Origin: Streptomyces rubradiris
GTDB taxonomy: Bacteria > Actinomycetota > Actinomycetes > Streptomycetales > Streptomycetaceae
NCBI RefSeq assembly: GCF_016860525.1
Contig: NZ_BNEA01000015.1
Coordinates: 3,658,001 to 3,722,000, forward strand
Length of the DNA stretch: 64,000 nucleotides
Reading direction: 5' to 3'
Part shown: one piece after another, positions 19,736 to 27,535 of the stretch
Layout: each line of letters opens with the position of its first letter
Numbering within the stretch: position 1 is the first letter of the stretch
Position numbers and translations under genes: made by a program
Notes under the pieces: model-generated
Seen by the model: the letters and a program-made list of their open reading frames with translations, nothing else
What the model was told of the DNA's origin: nothing
Database searches by the model: none

Positions 19736-19795
19736 GGCCCGCCGCCTCTCGTCTGGCCGTCCGCCGGGGCGGTCACCCCGACGGGAGAGACGCTA

Positions 19796-19832
19796 GGGGC
19801 CATTGCGGTCGGATCCTGACCGCAATGGCCCC
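19796..19832 (-). terminator. Hairpin terminator after the aldehyde dehydrogenase gene
   Basis: Perfect 15-bp inverted repeat (19796-19810 and 19818-19832) with a seven-base loop, 20 bp after the stop at 19853. Confidence 0.88.
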
Positions 19833-19852
19833 GGGCGGGACAGGTGCCGCGG

Positions 19853-21313
19853 CTAGAACGGGAATCCGCTGCGGCCGTGCTGGATCGAGATCCACTTGAC
19901 GGTGGTGAACGCCTCCATCGTGGTCTCGCCGTTGAGGCGGCCGACCCCGGAGTGCTTCTCCCCGCCGAAGGGCACGATCGGTTCGTCGTGGACGGTGCCG
20001 TCGTTCACGTGGAACATGCCGGTGTCGATCCGCTTGGCGAAGGCCACACCGCGCTCGATGTCCCCGGTGTGGACGGCGCCGCTCAGGCCGTACGGGGTGC
20101 CGTTGACGATCCGCACCGCGTCCTCCTCGCCGTCGAACGGGATGAGGAAGACGACCGGGCCGAAGACCTCCTGCTGGAGCAGCGGGGACTCGGCCGGGAC
20201 ACCGGTCAGCACGCTCGGCTCGACCAGGTTGTTCGTCGTGCCGCCGTGCACCAGGGCGGTGGCGCCCTCGGCGATCGCCTGCTCGACGGTCCCGGAGATC
20301 GCGGCGGCCTGCGCGGAGTTGATCATCGGGCCGATCACGGTCTGCGGGTCGCGCGGGTCGCCGGTCTTCAGGCTCCTGACCTTGGCGACGAACTTCTCGG
20401 TGAACTCCTCCTGGACGGAGCGGTCCACCAGGACCCGGTTGGCGGCCATGCAGACCTGGCCCTGGTGCACGAAGCGGCTGAAGACCGCCGCGTCCACCGC
20501 GTAGTCGATGTCGGCGTCGTCCAGCACCACCAGGGCGCTGTTGCCGCCGAGTTCGAGGACCGAGCGCTTGAAGTGCCTGGCGCAGACGGTGGCGACGTGC
20601 CGGCCGACCTTGTCGGAGCCGGTGAAGGAGATCACCTTCGGGACGGGGTGTTCGAGGAACGCGTCACCGATCTCGGCGATGTCGGTCACCAGGACGTTCA
20701 GCAGCCCCCCGGGCAGCCCGGCGTCCTCGAAGATCTTCGCGATCAGGGTGCCGCCGGCGATCGGGGTGTTCTGGTGCGGCTTGAGCACCACGCCGTTGCC
20801 GAGCGCGAGGGCCGGGGCGACCGACTTCAGCGACAGCAGGAAGGGGAAGTTGAAGGGGCTGATCACACCGACGACGCCGACCGGCACCCGGTAGACGCGG
20901 TTCTCCTTGCCGTCGACCGGGGAGGGCAGGATCCTGCCCTCGGGGCGCAGCGCGAGGTGGATCGACTCGCGCAGGAACTCCTTGGCGAGGTGGAGTTCGA
21001 AGGCGGCCTTCACGCGCGTGCCGCCCAGTTCCGCGATGATCAGGTCGGCTATCTCCTGCTCGCGGTCCTCCACCAGCCGCAGCGCGCGCTCGAACACGGC
21101 CCGCCGGGTGTAGGGGTTGGTCTCCGCCCACTCCTTCTGGGCACGGGCGGCGGCCCGGTAGGCCAGGTCCACCTCCTCGACGGTGGCCACGGTGATCGAG
21201 GCCAGCTTCTCGTCGTTGTAGGGGTTGAAGTCGATGACGTCCCAGGAGCCCGTGCCCGGGCGCCACTCGCCGTCGATGTACTGCTGGGCCAGGTCGCTGA
21301 AGTAGGACGACAT
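19853..21313 (-). CDS. NAD(P)-dependent aldehyde dehydrogenase (benzaldehyde/vanillin type)
   Basis: 486 residues. All catalytic elements are present: FNFPF with Asn155, Lys178 in LKPHQNTP, SFTGS, general base Glu254 in ELGGN and nucleophile Cys288 in HQGQVCMAANR, then EVFGPV and PFGGEKHSG. The family oxidises aldehydes, often aromatic, to acids; the equivalent S. coelicolor gene is annotated benzaldehyde dehydrogenase as I recall. ATG 21313 has GAGG six bases upstream; the in-frame TTG at 21325 is less likely. Confidence 0.93.
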   Translation of the reverse strand: MSSYFSDLAQQYIDGEWRPGTGSWDVIDFNPYNDEKLASITVATVEEVDLAYRAAARAQKEWAETNPYTRRAVFERALRLVEDREQEIADLIIAELGGTRVKAAFELHLAKEFLRESIHLALRPEGRILPSPVDGKENRVYRVPVGVVGVISPFNFPFLLSLKSVAPALALGNGVVLKPHQNTPIAGGTLIAKIFEDAGLPGGLLNVLVTDIAEIGDAFLEHPVPKVISFTGSDKVGRHVATVCARHFKRSVLELGGNSALVVLDDADIDYAVDAAVFSRFVHQGQVCMAANRVLVDRSVQEEFTEKFVAKVRSLKTGDPRDPQTVIGPMINSAQAAAISGTVEQAIAEGATALVHGGTTNNLVEPSVLTGVPAESPLLQQEVFGPVVFLIPFDGEEDAVRIVNGTPYGLSGAVHTGDIERGVAFAKRIDTGMFHVNDGTVHDEPIVPFGGEKHSGVGRLNGETTMEAFTTVKWISIQHGRSGFPF

Positions 21314-21408
21314 GTGATCCCTCAATCGCTAGCGGACACCAGATCTACGCCGTGTCTGACAGGACGTCATCGTACTGGTGGGTACAGCGAGTTGAGAGCC
21401 CTCCTGGG

Positions 21409-22269
21409 TCAGGAGAGTTGCAGGAGGCCGCGGAGCAGGTCCCGGCTCTCGTCCGGGCCGGGGCTGTCCTGCTGGAGCTCCTTCAGGGCCTGCTCGTACT
21501 GGGCGACGTCCTCGCGCTTGTCCAGGTACAGGGCGCTGGTCAGCTGCTCCAGGTAGACCACGTCGGACAGGTCGGACTCGGGAAAGCTGAGGATGGTGAA
21601 GGCGCCGCTCTCGCCGGAGTGCCCGCCGAAGCTGAACGGCATGACCTGGAGCCGCACGTTGGGCCGCCCGGAGATGTCGATCAGGTGCTGGAGCTGGCCG
21701 CGCATCACGTCCCGGTCGCCGTAGGGGCGGCGCAGGGCGGCCTCGTCCAAAACGATGTGCAGTTCCGGGGCGTTGTCGGAGAGCAGGTGCCGCTGCCGCT
21801 CCAGGCGCAGGGCGACCCGGCGCTCGATGTCGGCGGCGCTCGCGCCCTTCATGCCGCGCCGGACCACCTCGCGGGCGTAACTCTCGGTCTGGAGCAGGCC
21901 GTGCACGAACTGCACCTCGTAGACCCGGATCAGCGAGGCGGCGCCCTCCAGGCCCACATAGGTGGGGAACCAGCTGGGCAGGACGTCGGTGTAACTGTGC
22001 CACCAGCCCGCCACGTTGGCCTCCCGGGCGAGGGACAGCAGCGACTCGCGCTCCGCTTCGTCGGTGATGCCGTAGAGCGTCAGCAGGTCCTCGACGTCTC
22101 TGGTCTTGAAGCTCACCCGGCCCAGCTCCATCCGGCTGATCTTCGACTCTGAGGCGCGGATCGAGTATCCCGCCGCCTCGCGCGTGATCCCCCGCGCTTC
22201 CCGCAGTCGCCTGAGTTGCGAGCCGAGCAGCATCCGCCGCACCACCGATCCGGGCTCTCCCGCGCTCAC
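21409..22269 (-). CDS. WhiJ-like XRE-family regulator with DUF5753 domain
   Basis: 286 residues. An N-terminal helix-turn-helix (about 16-70: LRRLREARGITREAAGYS, then SESKISRMELG) is followed by a DUF5753 domain (HSYTDVLPSWFPTYVGLEG, PNVRLQVMPFSFGGHSG). Such proteins lead the WhiJ/AbaA-type cassettes of Streptomyces, in which a DUF397 protein is thought to modulate DNA binding. GTG 22269 has GGAGG nine bases upstream. It is divergent from the anti-sigma gene, and the shared spacer carries a duplicated sequence element. Confidence 0.92.
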   Translation of the reverse strand: MSAGEPGSVVRRMLLGSQLRRLREARGITREAAGYSIRASESKISRMELGRVSFKTRDVEDLLTLYGITDEAERESLLSLAREANVAGWWHSYTDVLPSWFPTYVGLEGAASLIRVYEVQFVHGLLQTESYAREVVRRGMKGASAADIERRVALRLERQRHLLSDNAPELHIVLDEAALRRPYGDRDVMRGQLQHLIDISGRPNVRLQVMPFSFGGHSGESGAFTILSFPESDLSDVVYLEQLTSALYLDKREDVAQYEQALKELQQDSPGPDESRDLLRGLLQLS

Positions 22270-22581
22270 TTTCGCCAGCCTCCCCAACCGTCTCTCAGGG
22301 GCCGAAGTCTGCCACTAAAACACTCCGAGCAGTACTCGCACGGTTACGGAAACGGAAAGAGCTCGGCCGTTTCCACCGTGCCCGGACCGGGCCAGAGGTC
22401 CGGACCTCTGGCGGCTTCCCGGGCGAAGTCGGCGGAAAAAATGGCCAAGAAGCGGTACGGGCTGTGCCATTTCGGCCGCGTGCACGTGCATCTGCCCTTG
22501 CATCTGCTCTGCGCATCCGAAACCATGGGTGCCGCGCCACCGCTGCATCGCAACGACCGCGAATTCCCGGGAGTGCCTCGC
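22270..22581. other. Divergent intergenic region of the WhiJ-like cassette
   Basis: 312 bp between the XRE-DUF5753 gene and the anti-sigma gene. It should contain both promoters. The only clear structure is the element at 22479-22510, a near copy of one found upstream of the DUF397 gene. No gene is seen. Confidence 0.7.
22479..22510 (+). promoter_or_regulatory. Cassette element A, upstream of the anti-sigma gene
   Basis: Reads CGTGCACGTGCATCTGC, three variable bases, then TGCATCTGC. It contains the palindrome TGCACGTGCA and a TGCATCTGC direct repeat with 12-bp period. It ends 71 bp before the start codon and matches element B at 26 of 29 positions in the same orientation to its gene. Confidence 0.75.
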
Positions 22582-23076
22582 ATGGGGACGAATGGATCGA
22601 CCATGCTCAAGCCGTTACGGCAGGGCCTTCCGCCGCTGGATCCCGCGGCCGTGTCCGATGCCGCCTCCTGCGCCCTCCCCGCCCGTTACGAGGCGGTGCG
22701 CGAGGCCCGGCGCTTCACCCGCGACACCCTGGGCCGGTGGGACGTCGGCGACCGCTTCGACGACGTGTGCCTCGTCGTCTCCGAACTCGTCACCAACGCC
22801 CTGCGCCACGCCGTGCCGACGGACCCCTGTCCCGCCGACGGCCTCCCGTCCGTGCGGCTGCACCTGATGCGCTGGAGCGAGCGGCTGGTGTGCGCGGTGC
22901 GCGACCCGAGCCACGAGACGCCGGCGCCGAGGGACTCGGACGACTTCTCGGCCGAATCGGGCCGCGGCCTCTTCCTCGTCGACTCCTTCGCCGACAGCTG
23001 GGGCTGGCACCCGCTCGCGGGCACCCTCCACGGCAAGGTGGTCTGGGCGCTGTTCCGGATGCAGCCGGCGGGCTGA
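22582..23076 (+). CDS. Anti-sigma-type ATP-binding (HATPase/RsbW-like) regulator with a TTA codon
   Basis: 164 residues. The GHKL ATPase boxes are visible: N box VSELVTNALRHA, G1 CAVRDPS and G2 SGRGLFLVD. These proteins bind sigma factors or antagonists and can phosphorylate serine. ATG 22582 has GGGAG eight bases upstream; ATG 22603 is a shorter option. Codon 12 is TTA (22615-22617), the rare leucine codon that needs the bldA tRNA, so translation is probably limited to late growth. It stands between the XRE-DUF5753 gene and the DUF397 gene, the usual cassette order. Confidence 0.9.
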   Translation: MGTNGSTMLKPLRQGLPPLDPAAVSDAASCALPARYEAVREARRFTRDTLGRWDVGDRFDDVCLVVSELVTNALRHAVPTDPCPADGLPSVRLHLMRWSERLVCAVRDPSHETPAPRDSDDFSAESGRGLFLVDSFADSWGWHPLAGTLHGKVVWALFRMQPAG

Positions 23077-23158
23077 GTCCCGTTACCGCGCGGGCGCACG
23101 CCCGGTTTCTACGCGCGTACACCCATGGCTCACCGATGCGTGCGCGTGCTGGTGTGAC

Positions 23159-23254
23159 GTGGCCGCGCGTGACGGTCGCCGCGTGGGCAGGCGTGCCGGT
23201 CGCCCTGTGGGCAAGCATGCCGGCCGTCAGGTGGGCGCGCGTGCCATTGTCATA
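23159..23254. repeat. Four tandem 24-bp imperfect repeats
   Basis: Units begin at 23159, 23183, 23207 and 23231, each starting GTGGSC and carrying a GCRTG(C/A)C core near the middle. They lie in the spacer between the convergent anti-sigma and DUF397 genes. Twenty-four bases keep the frame, so one plus-strand frame encodes an eight-residue repeat beginning with Trp, but no start site supports a gene. Confidence 0.75.
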
Positions 23255-23282
23255 TGCACGTGCACGACGGCGAAGGCGGTCG

Positions 23283-23552
23283 TCAGCTCGCGATCAGATG
23301 GTCGAACTCGCCGTCCTTGACCCCGAGGAGCATGGCCTCGATCTCCGCGCGCGTGTAGACGAGCGCCGGCCCGTCCGGGAAGCGCGAGTTGCGCACGGCG
23401 ACATCACCGCCCGGCAGCCGCGCGAACTCCACGCAGGAACCCTGCGAGTTGCTGTGCCTGCTCTTCTGCCAGGCCACTCCGTCCAGCTGCGTGGCAGCCA
23501 TGCCGTTGTACACGTCGTACCCCCCGTACACGCTGTCAACGTCGCGGTCCAC
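23283..23552 (-). CDS. DUF397 (BldB/WhiJ-partner-like) small protein
   Basis: 89 residues. The DUF397 signature is plain: VAWQKSRHSNSQGSCVEFA, then VAVRNSRFPDGPALVYT and a C-terminal acidic helix. DUF397 proteins are small partners of XRE-DUF5753 regulators in Streptomyces developmental cassettes. GTG 23552 has GGGGAG six bases upstream. Upstream lies element B, which matches element A of the anti-sigma gene. Confidence 0.92.
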   Translation of the reverse strand: MDRDVDSVYGGYDVYNGMAATQLDGVAWQKSRHSNSQGSCVEFARLPGGDVAVRNSRFPDGPALVYTRAEIEAMLLGVKDGEFDHLIAS

Positions 23553-23630
23553 AGGTCGCTCCCCGGTGGTGCACTGGCTGGTGTGGCCATAGGTGCTGTG
23601 GTCAACTGACCCGGATCATAACTCTGTTCA

Positions 23631-23662
23631 CGTGCAGATGCATGAGCAGATGCACGTGCACG
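23631..23662 (-). promoter_or_regulatory. Cassette element B, upstream of the DUF397 gene
   Basis: On the minus strand reads CGTGCACGTGCATCTGC, three bases, then TGCATCTGC. It ends 78 bp before the GTG start of the DUF397 gene and is a near copy of element A. A third TGCACGTGCA palindrome is at 23265-23274, just beyond the 3' end of the DUF397 gene. Confidence 0.75.
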
Positions 23663-23997
23663 AGCAGTGCTCCCGTGATTACACCTTTGACGTGTGCTTT
23701 ACCAGAGCTGCTCCGCCGACTGCCCCGGAGCAGGCAGGACATGCCTCGCCCCGCACCGGATGAGACGCGTACCGCACCGCTCATGTTCCCCTGCCCGGCA
23801 ACCGGTCGGCCCGGCGGACTGGCCGGAACGGCGTCCGTCCACCGGAGGGACGGCCTCCGCATGGTGGCGTAGACCCGCCGCCGCGCCGCTACGACAGCGG
23901 GACGCGGGCGCCGGGACACGTGACGGAGATCATCCGGTACCGGTCGGCGTAGCACCCCGGGGCGGTCCGCGACCGGCACCGGCGGCACGGCAAGAGA

Positions 23998-24035
23998 CAG
24001 GCGCCGCCCTACGGGGGAGCGTAGGGCGGCGCCTG
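23998..24035 (-). terminator. Hairpin terminator after rpsR2
   Basis: Perfect 15-bp inverted repeat (23998-24012 and 24021-24035) with an eight-base loop, 16 bp after the rpsR2 stop, ending the zinc-responsive ribosomal operon. Confidence 0.9.
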
Positions 24036-24050
24036 CCTGTGCGGGGGGCT

Positions 24051-24284
24051 TCAGCGGCCGGCGTACGGCAGCAGCGCCATCTCGCGGGCGTTCTTCACGG
24101 CCCGCGCGAGCAGCCGCTGCTGGCGGACGGTGACCGGGGTGACGCGGCGGCTGCGGATCTTGCCGCGGTCGGAGATGAACTTCCGCAGCAGGTCGGTGTC
24201 CTTGTAGTCGATGTAGGTGATCCCGGCCTCGTCCAAGGGGTTGGGGCGGTTGCGGACGGAGGGGCGTTCGCTCTTGCGGGGCAT
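24051..24284 (-). CDS. rpsR2: Ribosomal protein S18, second (cysteine-free) copy
   Basis: 77 residues with the S18 core ([40 protein letters not shown]). There is no cysteine, so it should need no zinc. Its ATG shares one base with the stop of the CobW-like gene (TGATG), so it is translationally coupled. It is the last gene of the rpmG-rpmE-cobW-rpsR group behind a Zur box. Confidence 0.94.
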   Translation of the reverse strand: MPRKSERPSVRNRPNPLDEAGITYIDYKDTDLLRKFISDRGKIRSRRVTPVTVRQQRLLARAVKNAREMALLPYAGR

Positions 24285-25522
24285 CAGACCTCCAGCAGGG
24301 TGTCGAAGGCGGGCGGGAGCCGGCGCCAGGACTCCCGCCCGGCGGCGTACTCGGCGTCGGTGAGCAGGCAGGACTCCAGCAACCCGGTCAGTCCCTCGCG
24401 GTCGAGGCCGGGCGAGGTGAACACCAGGTGGTTGCAGCGGTCGCCGTGCTCGGGGTGCCAGTCGAGCGCGGCGGCGGCGCGGCGCACCGGCGGCACCAGT
24501 TCCCAGGCCGCGTCCGGCAGCGCGGCGAGCCAGGGGCCCGCGCTCTCCACGCACAGCGCCCCGCCCGCCGCGTCCCAGTGCAGCAGCGAGTCCGGCTTGT
24601 CGGCGAGCCAGAACCGGCCCCGGCTGCGGGCGGCGGCGCAGGTCAGGTCCTCCAGCGCCGCGTACAGCCGCTCCGGGTGGAAGGGCCGGCGGCGGTGCCA
24701 GACCAGGGTGGAGACGCCGTGGTCGTCGGCCTCCTGGGGCAGCAGTGCGCAGGCCGGGTGTTGGGCAGCGGCGGCGGCCTCCACGTCGAAGCCGGCGAGG
24801 GCGGCCCGGGCGAGCGGACCCGGGTCCCCGGCTCCCGGGTCCCCGGCTCCTGGATTCCCGGCGTCCGCGCCGCCCGGGACCGGCCGGGCCGTCGAACGCG
24901 GCCGCGCCGGCGGCCCTCCGTCCCCGGCGGGCGCGTCGATCGGCACCCGGCGGGCCGTCGGGTGCAGCTGCGCCAGCAGCTCCATGTCCTCGTCGTCGGC
25001 CTCCGGGGAGTCGGCCAGGGCGAGCACGGGGGCGTATTCCAGCTGGCGGGCGAAGGTGTCGGCGACCGTGCGCCGGTCGGTGGCCGCCGCGGCGAGCCCG
25101 GCCTCGGCGAGGTCGTCGCCGTTGCCCAGGTACGGCAGCACCAGCGCCGGGTCCACGGCCGTGATCACGGACGTGACGGTCAGCCCGCCGGAGGCGATCA
25201 CCTCGGCCATCGCCTTCGGCTCGACCGAGTCCCACAGTTCGACGATCGCCAGCCGGGTGGTCGCCGCGTCGGCCAGCCGCCGCAGTTCGGGCACCAGGTC
25301 CTCGCGCAGCGCGCAGCAGGCGCAGTCGTTGACCAGAGGCGTCTCGCCGCGCGACACGATGCCGTCGCGGTCCCGGACGGTCCGCGCGACCCGGCCGGCG
25401 GGGGCCGTGGAGAGGTCGTGGTGCAGGACGACGCTCCCGGGCACGTCGGCGAGCAGCCGGTCGACGGCCGCCGTGCGGGCCGCGGCGTGCAGCCCGCCGA
25501 CGACGGCCACGGCCAGGCTCAC
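24284..25522 (-). CDS. CobW/Zng1-family metal GTPase homologue with a degenerate P-loop
   Basis: 412 residues. The family features present are the metal motif CACC in [13 protein letters not shown] (about 95-105), the [15 protein letters not shown] segment and the C-terminal CobW_C domain ([17 protein letters not shown] to the [12 protein letters not shown] stretch). The Walker A site, normally GxxxxGKT, reads GGLHAAART at about residues 9-17 and lacks the Lys, so GTP hydrolysis in the usual manner is doubtful. It overlaps rpmE2 upstream by four bases and rpsR2 downstream by one base. The context points to zinc allocation during starvation. Confidence 0.88.
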   Translation of the reverse strand: MSLAVAVVGGLHAAARTAAVDRLLADVPGSVVLHHDLSTAPAGRVARTVRDRDGIVSRGETPLVNDCACCALREDLVPELRRLADAATTRLAIVELWDSVEPKAMAEVIASGGLTVTSVITAVDPALVLPYLGNGDDLAEAGLAAAATDRRTVADTFARQLEYAPVLALADSPEADDEDMELLAQLHPTARRVPIDAPAGDGGPPARPRSTARPVPGGADAGNPGAGDPGAGDPGPLARAALAGFDVEAAAAAQHPACALLPQEADDHGVSTLVWHRRRPFHPERLYAALEDLTCAAARSRGRFWLADKPDSLLHWDAAGGALCVESAGPWLAALPDAAWELVPPVRRAAAALDWHPEHGDRCNHLVFTSPGLDREGLTGLLESCLLTDAEYAAGRESWRRLPPAFDTLLEV

Positions 25523-25773
25523 GCCCTGCCCCGCTTCCCGAACCGGCGCTCGAAGCGCTCGACGCGTCCGGCGGTGTCCAGCACGCGCGCGGTGCCGGTG
25601 TAGAAGGGGTGGCTGACGTTCGAGATCTCGACGTCCACGACCGGGTAGGTGTTGCCGTCCTCCCACTCCACCGTCTTGTCGCTCGTCATCGTCGACCGGG
25701 TGAGGAAGGCGTGGCCGGCGGCGCGGTCGCGGAAGACGACCGGTCCGTAGGCGGGGTGGATTCCCTTGCGCAT
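25519..25773 (-). CDS. rpmE2: Ribosomal protein L31 type B
   Basis: 84 residues with the L31 type B pattern ([44 protein letters not shown]). It has no cysteines, unlike the zinc-binding L31, and replaces it under zinc limitation in Streptomyces and Bacillus. It overlaps the CobW-like gene by four bases. Confidence 0.95.
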   Translation of the reverse strand: MRKGIHPAYGPVVFRDRAAGHAFLTRSTMTSDKTVEWEDGNTYPVVDVEISNVSHPFYTGTARVLDTAGRVERFERRFGKRGRA

Positions 25774-25782
25774 GGCGGGGGT

Positions 25783-25947
25783 TCAGCGCTCCTCTCGGAA
25801 GTCGACGTGCCGGCCGGCGACGGGGTCGTACTTGCGCAGCGTCAGACGGTCCGGGTCGTTGCGGCGGTTCTTGCGGGTCACGTAGGTGTAGCCGGTCCCG
25901 GCGGTGGACCGGAGTTTGATGACCGGGCGCAGCTCGTTGCGTGGCAT
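25783..25947 (-). CDS. rpmG: Ribosomal protein L33, cysteine-free copy
   Basis: 54 residues: [20 protein letters not shown], then [20 protein letters not shown] and a short tail. The CxxC pairs of the zinc form are absent. It is the first gene of the leftward operon, ten bases before rpmE2, and its start lies 13 bp from the Zur box. Confidence 0.94.
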   Translation of the reverse strand: MPRNELRPVIKLRSTAGTGYTYVTRKNRRNDPDRLTLRKYDPVAGRHVDFREER

Positions 25948-25960
25948 GCTGCTACCTTAC

Positions 25961-25982
25961 TGAAAATGAATTCCATTTGCTG
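25961..25982. promoter_or_regulatory. Zur box between divergent ribosomal operons
   Basis: TGAAAATGAATTCCATTTGC, an AT-rich interrupted palindrome (AAATG-N5-CATTT) that fits the actinobacterial Zur consensus around TGAAAATnATTTTCA. It lies between rpmG (minus) and rpmB2 (plus), so zinc-loaded Zur could repress both operons at once. Confidence 0.82.
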
Positions 25983-26009
25983 ACTCGATACGAGGAGAGC
26001 TACGTCACC

Positions 26010-26246
26010 ATGTCCGCGCACTGCATGCTCACCGGGGCCCGGCCGGGCTTCGGCAACCGCGTCTCCCACTCCCACCGGCGCACCTCCCGCCGCTTCGACC
26101 CCAACATCCAGACCAAGCGCTACTGGCTGCCCGGCGAGGGCCGGTACGTCCGGCTGCGGCTGAGCGCGAAGGGGGTCAAGACGGTGGACGCCATCGGTGT
26201 GGAGGCGGCCGTCGCCCGCATCCGCGCCCGGGGGGTACGGGTCTGA
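26010..26246 (+). CDS. rpmB2: Ribosomal protein L28, zinc-independent copy
   Basis: 78 residues with the L28 pattern ([53 protein letters not shown]). Only one cysteine remains, at position 5, so the zinc ribbon is lost. Start ATG 26010 is preceded by GAGGAG at a longer than usual spacing of about 13 bases. The stop overlaps the ATG of rpsN2 by one base. Confidence 0.94.
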   Translation: MSAHCMLTGARPGFGNRVSHSHRRTSRRFDPNIQTKRYWLPGEGRYVRLRLSAKGVKTVDAIGVEAAVARIRARGVRV

Positions 26247-26551
26247 TGGCGAAGAAGAGCAAGATCGCGAAGAACGAGCGGCGCAGGGAGATCGTCGCCC
26301 GGTACGCCGAGCGCCGCGCCGAGCTGAAGGAGATCATCCGCCGGCCCTCCACGCCCGAGGCCGAACGGCTCGCCGCCCAGCGGGAACTGCGCGCACAGCC
26401 GAGGGACGCCAGCGCCACGCGCGTCCGCAACCGCGACCGGATCGACGGCCGCCCGCGCGGCCACCTGCGCGCCTTCGGCCTGTCCCGGGTGAACCTGCGA
26501 ACGCTGGCACACCAGGGCTTCCTGCCCGGGGTTCGCAAGTCGTCGTGGTGA
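26246..26551 (+). CDS. rpsN2: Ribosomal protein S14, cysteine-free copy
   Basis: 101 residues. The long S14 type without the CxxC zinc finger: [20 protein letters not shown], then [20 protein letters not shown] and [19 protein letters not shown]. It is coupled to rpmB2 by TGATG and ends the rightward zinc-starvation operon. Confidence 0.95.
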   Translation: MAKKSKIAKNERRREIVARYAERRAELKEIIRRPSTPEAERLAAQRELRAQPRDASATRVRNRDRIDGRPRGHLRAFGLSRVNLRTLAHQGFLPGVRKSSW

Positions 26552-26982
26552 GCGGCGGTTGACCGGGCCCGGCCACGGGCGCTTCGGAGGGCGAGCCGCG
26601 ACCGGTGGAGGTCGGTCGGCAGCCGTCGGGGGGCGGCGGCCGGGGCCCGCTGCGGGCCGTTGAAGGCGGTCCGCTACCGGCAGCGGGCCGTTCGGCGGGC
26701 GGGCCGCGACCGGCGGCAGCTCAGTCGACAGTTGCCGGCAGTGCGGGCCGCGACCGGCGGGGGCGCGGCTGGTCGCGCCGTCAGGTGCGTTCCTGCGGCT
26801 CGCGCGGGTGCGCGGGCGCGGGCTCACGGAGGTGGCCGTGGGCGGTGGGGTGCCCGGAAGGTGCCCCGGCCGCGCGGGCTTCGCGGGGCCGGGGCCCGGG
26901 TTCCGGAGGGGCGGGCGTACGGGGTTCGGGGGCAGGCGCCATGATGCAAGGGCACCGTCACCACCAGGACAGGGACCCGCCC
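26552..26982. other. Gene-free GC-rich stretch with short repeats
   Basis: About 430 bp. An 18-bp sequence beginning GCGGGCCGCGACCGG occurs at 26699-26716 and again at 26743-26760, with a two-mismatch copy at 26591-26608. No reading frame has a plausible start or protein pattern until the lipoprotein at 26983. Confidence 0.6.
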
Positions 26983-27498
26983 ATGCGCGCCATTCCGCTC
27001 ACCGTCACCGCTCTCGCCGCCGCCCTGCTGCTGACCGCCTGCGACGACGGTGGCGGAAAGAAGGGGAACGGCGCCGACTCGGCCTGCGAGTTCGGCGGGG
27101 TCTCCGTGCAGATCGGCTCGGCGAGCGTGGCTCCGGCCGCCGGGGACACCGGCGAGATCCCGGTCAGCCTCACCAACCAGAGCGCGCCCTGCACCCTGGA
27201 CCACTTCCCGGGCGTCGTGCTGAGCGGCGGCGGCAGCGACGCCACCGTGCCCACGCTCAAGGGCGCGAAGGCGCAGAAGCTGAAGCTGGCCAAGGGCGAC
27301 TCCGCGTCCTTCTCCCTCACTTACGTACGCGGCAAGGACGGCGCCGAGAACTCCCTCGCGGCGAAGACCGTGAAGATCACCCTGCCCGGTACGGACACCG
27401 GCCGCAGCTTCCCGTGGAAGTACGGCCCGGTCGCCGGGAAGGCCGACGGGAGCGGGCCGGACGCCTCGGTGAGCGCCTTCCAGCAGGTCGGCGACTGA
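26983..27498 (+). CDS. DUF4232-like secreted lipoprotein
   Basis: 171 residues. Signal peptide with lipobox LLTAC, the acylated Cys being residue 19 or close to it. The mature part resembles DUF4232: a SCEFGGVSVQIGSASVA-like opening, the QSAPCTLDHFPGVVL stretch with a second Cys, and a LKLAKGDSASFSLTY strand. Function is unknown; it should be anchored on the outer face of the membrane. AGGGA lies upstream of ATG 26983. Confidence 0.85.
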   Translation: MRAIPLTVTALAAALLLTACDDGGGKKGNGADSACEFGGVSVQIGSASVAPAAGDTGEIPVSLTNQSAPCTLDHFPGVVLSGGGSDATVPTLKGAKAQKLKLAKGDSASFSLTYVRGKDGAENSLAAKTVKITLPGTDTGRSFPWKYGPVAGKADGSGPDASVSAFQQVGD

Positions 27499-27535
27499 GG
27501 CCGGGGACAGGTAAGACGCGCTTCGGCAGCGAGGC

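Larger units (their letters stand above)
23553..24050. other. Gene-free region upstream of the DUF397 gene
   Basis: About 500 bp without a supported gene. Element B lies at 23631-23662 and the rpsR2 terminator at 23998-24035. The remainder shows no codon bias, repeats or obvious promoter. Confidence 0.6.
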
